Shown here: piece after piece, positions 4,763 to 7,373 of the stretch | How the letters are laid out: the number at the start of each line of letters is the position of its first letter | Position numbering within the stretch: position 1 is the first letter of the stretch | DNA from: an uncultured cyanobacterium | Lineage (GTDB): Bacteria > Cyanobacteriota > Vampirovibrionia > Gastranaerophilales > Gastranaerophilaceae | DNA length: 7,373 nucleotides | Assembly (NCBI GenBank): GCA_947073895.1 | Contig: CAMTNN010000071.1 | Location: 1 to 7,373 of the forward strand | Direction: 5' to 3' | Translations under genes and position numbers: made by a program | The notes under the pieces: model-generated | Databases searched by the model: none | The model's input: the letters and a program-made list of their open reading frames with translations, nothing else | What the model was told of the DNA's origin: nothing

Positions 4763-5827
4763 ATGGGCGACGAAGACAAACAATATGACGCCACCCCCCA
4801 AAAACTTGAGAGAGCAAGAAAAGAGGGGCAGGTTGTAAAATCAAAAGACGTGTCTACAGCACTGTCTTTGCTTGTTATGTTTACCTTCATAAACCTTATG
4901 GCGCCGATTATATGGAGAATGATTGTTGGGCTGTTTCAAACACTGTATGAACAGATACCGAATCATACTCTTGAAGAAATTGGTTTAACGTATATTTTAA
5001 CAGTTACTGTTATACCGACAGTTGTAATAATTGGCTCAATACTTTTTGTAGCAGCTTTTATAGCCATGCTGGGTGACTTTATACAAGTTGGACCGCTTGT
5101 AGCAACTGCTCCGCTTGTTCCTAAATTGGATAAACTTAATCCGACAAAGTATTTCAAAAACCTTTTTCAGGTAAAAACACTTTTTGAACTGGGGAAAAAC
5201 ATTGTAAAGGTAGCTGTACTTGGACTTGTAGGCTGGTCTGTTTACAGTGCCCATTTGGAATCGATTCTGATGCTAGCTGCGATTGATAACAACTTTGCAG
5301 TAATGATAGAATTCGGGAAATTAATAGTTGAATTTATCTATAAAGCCTGTATTGCTTTCTTAATAATTGCTGCTGCGGACTATGGTATGACAAAATGGAA
5401 ATTCTTAAAAGACCAAAAAATGTCATTCAAAGAGATTAAGGATGAATACAAAAACTCCGAAGGAGATCCGCACGTAAAAGCCGCTCTTCGCCAAAGACGT
5501 ATGCAAATGCTACAAAGAGGCGCAATGGACTCCGTTCCGGAAGCAGATTTTGTAGTAAGAAACCCGACCCACGTAGCATGCGCAATGAAATATGACGCTG
5601 AAACAATGCAATCGCCAACACTAACCTGTAAAGGTACAGAGCTTATTGCAAAGCAAATTATTGATATCGCAACAAAACACAATGTTCCTGTTATTGATAA
5701 TGCACCCGTTGCACGTGCACTATTCAGAATGGTTGATATTAATCAGCAGATTCCGCCGGAATTATACAAAGCTGTTGCAGAAATCTTATTATTTGTTTAC
5801 GGCTTGAAAAACAAAAACTCGCAGTAA
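4763..5827 (+). CDS. flhB: FlhB/SctU-family export-gate protein, flagellar-type
   Basis: A 354-residue inner-membrane protein of the flagellar/type III export apparatus, which switches substrate class after cutting itself. The N-terminus has the family signature ATPQKLERARKEGQVVKSKD (10-29). Four membrane segments lie at about 31-58, 77-104, 143-165 and 190-212. The linker RRMQMLQRG (245-253) and the cytoplasmic autocleavage site N267-P268-T269-H270 are intact, so self-cleavage between Asn and Pro is expected. The C-terminal domain (CKGTELIAKQIIDIA, NVPVIDNAPVARALF, then PPELYKAVAEILLFVYGLK) resembles FlhB more than virulence-type SctU proteins. An in-frame TAA at 4751-4753 excludes earlier starts; the ribosome site is weak. 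No other flagellar or secretion gene is in the window; fliR, fliQ, fliP or flhA would often be near. Whether it serves a flagellum or another export system cannot be decided here. Confidence 0.93.
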   Translation: MGDEDKQYDATPQKLERARKEGQVVKSKDVSTALSLLVMFTFINLMAPIIWRMIVGLFQTLYEQIPNHTLEEIGLTYILTVTVIPTVVIIGSILFVAAFIAMLGDFIQVGPLVATAPLVPKLDKLNPTKYFKNLFQVKTLFELGKNIVKVAVLGLVGWSVYSAHLESILMLAAIDNNFAVMIEFGKLIVEFIYKACIAFLIIAAADYGMTKWKFLKDQKMSFKEIKDEYKNSEGDPHVKAALRQRRMQMLQRGAMDSVPEADFVVRNPTHVACAMKYDAETMQSPTLTCKGTELIAKQIIDIATKHNVPVIDNAPVARALFRMVDINQQIPPELYKAVAEILLFVYGLKNKNSQ

Positions 5828-5833
5828 CTATAA

Positions 5834-5846
5834 GTCAATTATTGAC
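5834..5846. promoter_or_regulatory. Palindrome over the gpmI -35 box
   Basis: GTCAATTATTGAC is a perfect 6-bp inverted repeat around one central base, and its right half overlaps the TTGACA -35 box at 5842-5847. The position suits an operator; no known regulator consensus is recognised. Confidence 0.35.
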
Positions 5847-5870
5847 ATGCGCCCTTGTTTGTCATAAACT
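5842..5870 (+). promoter_or_regulatory. Sigma70-type promoter for gpmI
   Basis: A perfect TTGACA (5842-5847), 17 bases, then TAAACT (5865-5870, four of six matches). The start of transcription would be near 5877, giving a leader of about 28 bases. No terminator separates this from flhB, so readthrough from flhB is also possible. Confidence 0.65.
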
Positions 5871-5890
5871 AAACAGGTTATATTCGTATT

Positions 5891-5897
5891 AGGGGAG
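5891..5897 (+). promoter_or_regulatory. Ribosome-binding site of gpmI
   Basis: AGGGGAG ends 7 bases before the ATG at 5905 and supports that start. Confidence 0.8.
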
Positions 5898-5904
5898 ATA
5901 TAAA

Positions 5905-7373
5905 ATGAACAGAGTTTTATTATGTATAATGGACGGATGGGGTATTTCTAAAGGTTCTGAAAAATATGATGCAACCAAACTTTCACACCCTGTTAATGTT
6001 CCAAAACTTATAAAAGAAGAAATTTCTACAGTTATTCATGCTGACGGAGAATTTGTAGGACTTCCTGCCGGACAGATGGGCAACAGCGAAGTTGGTCACC
6101 TTAATTTAGGCGCAGGCAGAATCGTTTATCAAGATTTATCAAAAATCAATAATGCAATTAAAGACGGTTCATTCTTTGAAAACGAAAAATTTCTTGAAGC
6201 AATTGAACATGCTAAAAAAAATAATTCCGCACTTCATATTTACGGTCTTGTTTCAACAGGCGGTGTTCACTCTTCACTTGAACACGTTTTGGCTTTGATT
6301 AAATTGGCGGCTGATAACGGATTGAAAAAAGTTTATGTTCACGCGTTCCTTGATGGCCGTGATACTCCGCCACAAAGCGCTTGCACTTTCTTGGAAACTG
6401 TTGAAAACGAATTGAAAAAATTCAATCTACCGCCTGTTGCGACAGTAATTGGAAGATACTGGATTATGGACCGTGACAACCGTTGGGAACGTGTTGAAAA
6501 AGGTTATAACGCATTGCTTTTAGGCGAAGGCGAAAAGGCAGCGACTGCGGTTGAGGGTGTTCAGGCTTCTTACGAACGCGGTGACAACGATGAATTCGTT
6601 CTTCCGACTGTAATCGGCGGCGAAGAAAGTCGTATCCACGATAACGACGCGATTATTTTCTTCAACTACAGACCAGACCGCGCAAGAGAAATTTCTAAAG
6701 CTATGATGTTTGAAAACTTCGACGGTTTCAACAGAAAAGCTGTGCGTAAAAACTTGCATTACACAACAATGACACCTTACGACGAAACTTTCACATTCCC
6801 TGTTGCGTTCCCGAAAGAAAGATTGGTGAACATTCTTGGCGATGTTTTGGAAGCAAACGGTGTTAAGCAATTCAGAACCGCTGAAACTGAAAAGTACGCA
6901 CACGTAACATTCTTCTTTAACGGTGGTGTTGAAGAGCCTCAAGCGCACGAAACACGTGTTCTTGTTCCGTCACCGAAAGTTGCGACTTACGACTTGCAGC
7001 CTGAAATGAGCGCGCCTGAGGTTTGTGAAAAAGTTCTTGGTGCAATTGAAAACCCTGAATACGGATTTATTCTCGTAAACTTTGCTAACCCTGATATGGT
7101 TGGTCATACAGGTGTTCTTGAAGCGGCTGTTAAAGCTTGCCATGTTGTTGACGAATGTGTCGGCAAAATCGCTGACGCTTGCGTTAAAAACGATATCGTA
7201 ATGCTTTTAACTGCAGACCACGGCAACTCAGAAGTTATGGTTAACGAGGCTACTGGCAAACCGCAAACAGCGCACACAACAAACGAAGTTCCGTTCGTTT
7301 TAATCAACGCAGGCAAAGACGTTGAATTAAAACAAACAGGCGCATTATGCAACATCGCGCCGACCGTTTTGGA
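5905..7373 (+). CDS. gpmI: Cofactor-independent phosphoglycerate mutase, 3' end cut off
   Basis: 2,3-bisphosphoglycerate-independent phosphoglycerate mutase, which interconverts 3- and 2-phosphoglycerate in glycolysis and gluconeogenesis and uses two Mn ions. The first 489 residues are visible; with a family length of about 510, some 20 residues lie beyond the edge. Key parts are present: D10 in IMDGWG, phosphoserine S61 in GNSEVGH, GGVHS (119-123), HAFLDGRDTPP (146-156), GRYWIMDRDNRW (183-194), YRPDR (255-259), the metal ligands D397 and H401 in NPDMVGH, D438 and H439 in TADHGN, and H457 in TAHTTNEVP. In the GRYW-I-MDRD stretch most relatives have GRYY(A/S)MDRD; this is a mild change beside the conserved residues. 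The frame is intact throughout. Codons shift toward C-ending and GC-richer choices after about 6500. Confidence 0.98.
   Translation, partial: MNRVLLCIMDGWGISKGSEKYDATKLSHPVNVPKLIKEEISTVIHADGEFVGLPAGQMGNSEVGHLNLGAGRIVYQDLSKINNAIKDGSFFENEKFLEAIEHAKKNNSALHIYGLVSTGGVHSSLEHVLALIKLAADNGLKKVYVHAFLDGRDTPPQSACTFLETVENELKKFNLPPVATVIGRYWIMDRDNRWERVEKGYNALLLGEGEKAATAVEGVQASYERGDNDEFVLPTVIGGEESRIHDNDAIIFFNYRPDRAREISKAMMFENFDGFNRKAVRKNLHYTTMTPYDETFTFPVAFPKERLVNILGDVLEANGVKQFRTAETEKYAHVTFFFNGGVEEPQAHETRVLVPSPKVATYDLQPEMSAPEVCEKVLGAIENPEYGFILVNFANPDMVGHTGVLEAAVKACHVVDECVGKIADACVKNDIVMLLTADHGNSEVMVNEATGKPQTAHTTNEVPFVLINAGKDVELKQTGALCNIAPTVL

Noticed and set aside
5036..5254. Open frames on the minus strand opposite flhB
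   Set aside because: No ribosome site or protein-like composition; the plus-strand FlhB frame is conserved throughout.
6520..6948. Long open frame on the minus strand opposite gpmI
   Set aside because: It is wholly antisense to a conserved enzyme, has no recognisable domain and reflects the codon pattern of gpmI.
6500..7373. GC-richer codon use in the second half of gpmI, a possible recombination sign
   Set aside because: The protein is continuous and typical of the family, and preferred C-ending codons are common in highly expressed genes of AT-rich genomes.
1..7373. CRISPR array, tRNA, rRNA or insertion sequence
   Set aside because: No regularly spaced repeats, no cloverleaf or rRNA-like sequence, and no transposase-like frame was seen on either strand.

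Overview
This window is AT-rich. It shows Gram-negative-type envelope and secretion genes (a FlhB/SctU export-gate protein and a small two-helix LapA-like membrane protein), a pentapeptide-repeat protein, a four-cysteine ribosomal L28, and two proteins that begin with a short N-terminal signature containing F-[QE]-[AG]. The best fit I can suggest is a non-photosynthetic relative of the cyanobacteria (Gastranaerophilales / 'Melainabacteria', a gut-associated lineage). That assignment is inferred from protein style and base composition, not from a phylogenetic marker.

Layout: 2-1597 is a plus-strand operon of two response regulators (the first cut by the window edge) followed by a pentapeptide-repeat protein. 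It meets a minus-strand GNAT-like acetyltransferase gene (1594-2262) tail to tail, with the two stop codons sharing a TTAA. A plus-strand rpmB (L28) follows with a clear sigma70-type promoter and a strong two-way terminator (2575-2612). Between 2612 and 4677 three genes lie on the minus strand: a LapA-like membrane protein, clpP, and an unrecognised 285-residue protein. From 4763 on, the plus strand carries flhB and then gpmI, which runs off the right edge.

The genes are mostly housekeeping (translation, proteolysis, glycolysis) plus signalling and a secretion-gate component. The most interesting signals are in and around the 285-residue gene. Its reading frame stops at 2693 but continues in frame with plausible protein sequence for 26 more codons, ending exactly at the terminator stem, so the gene looks interrupted by a nonsense codon. 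Its start codon lies in the loop of a perfect 12-bp hairpin that would bury the ribosome-binding site. The region upstream of it (3551-3695) holds several nested inverted repeats. Its N-terminus and that of the acetyltransferase-like protein share a short signature that may be an export or sorting tag; the nearby flhB makes that worth testing.
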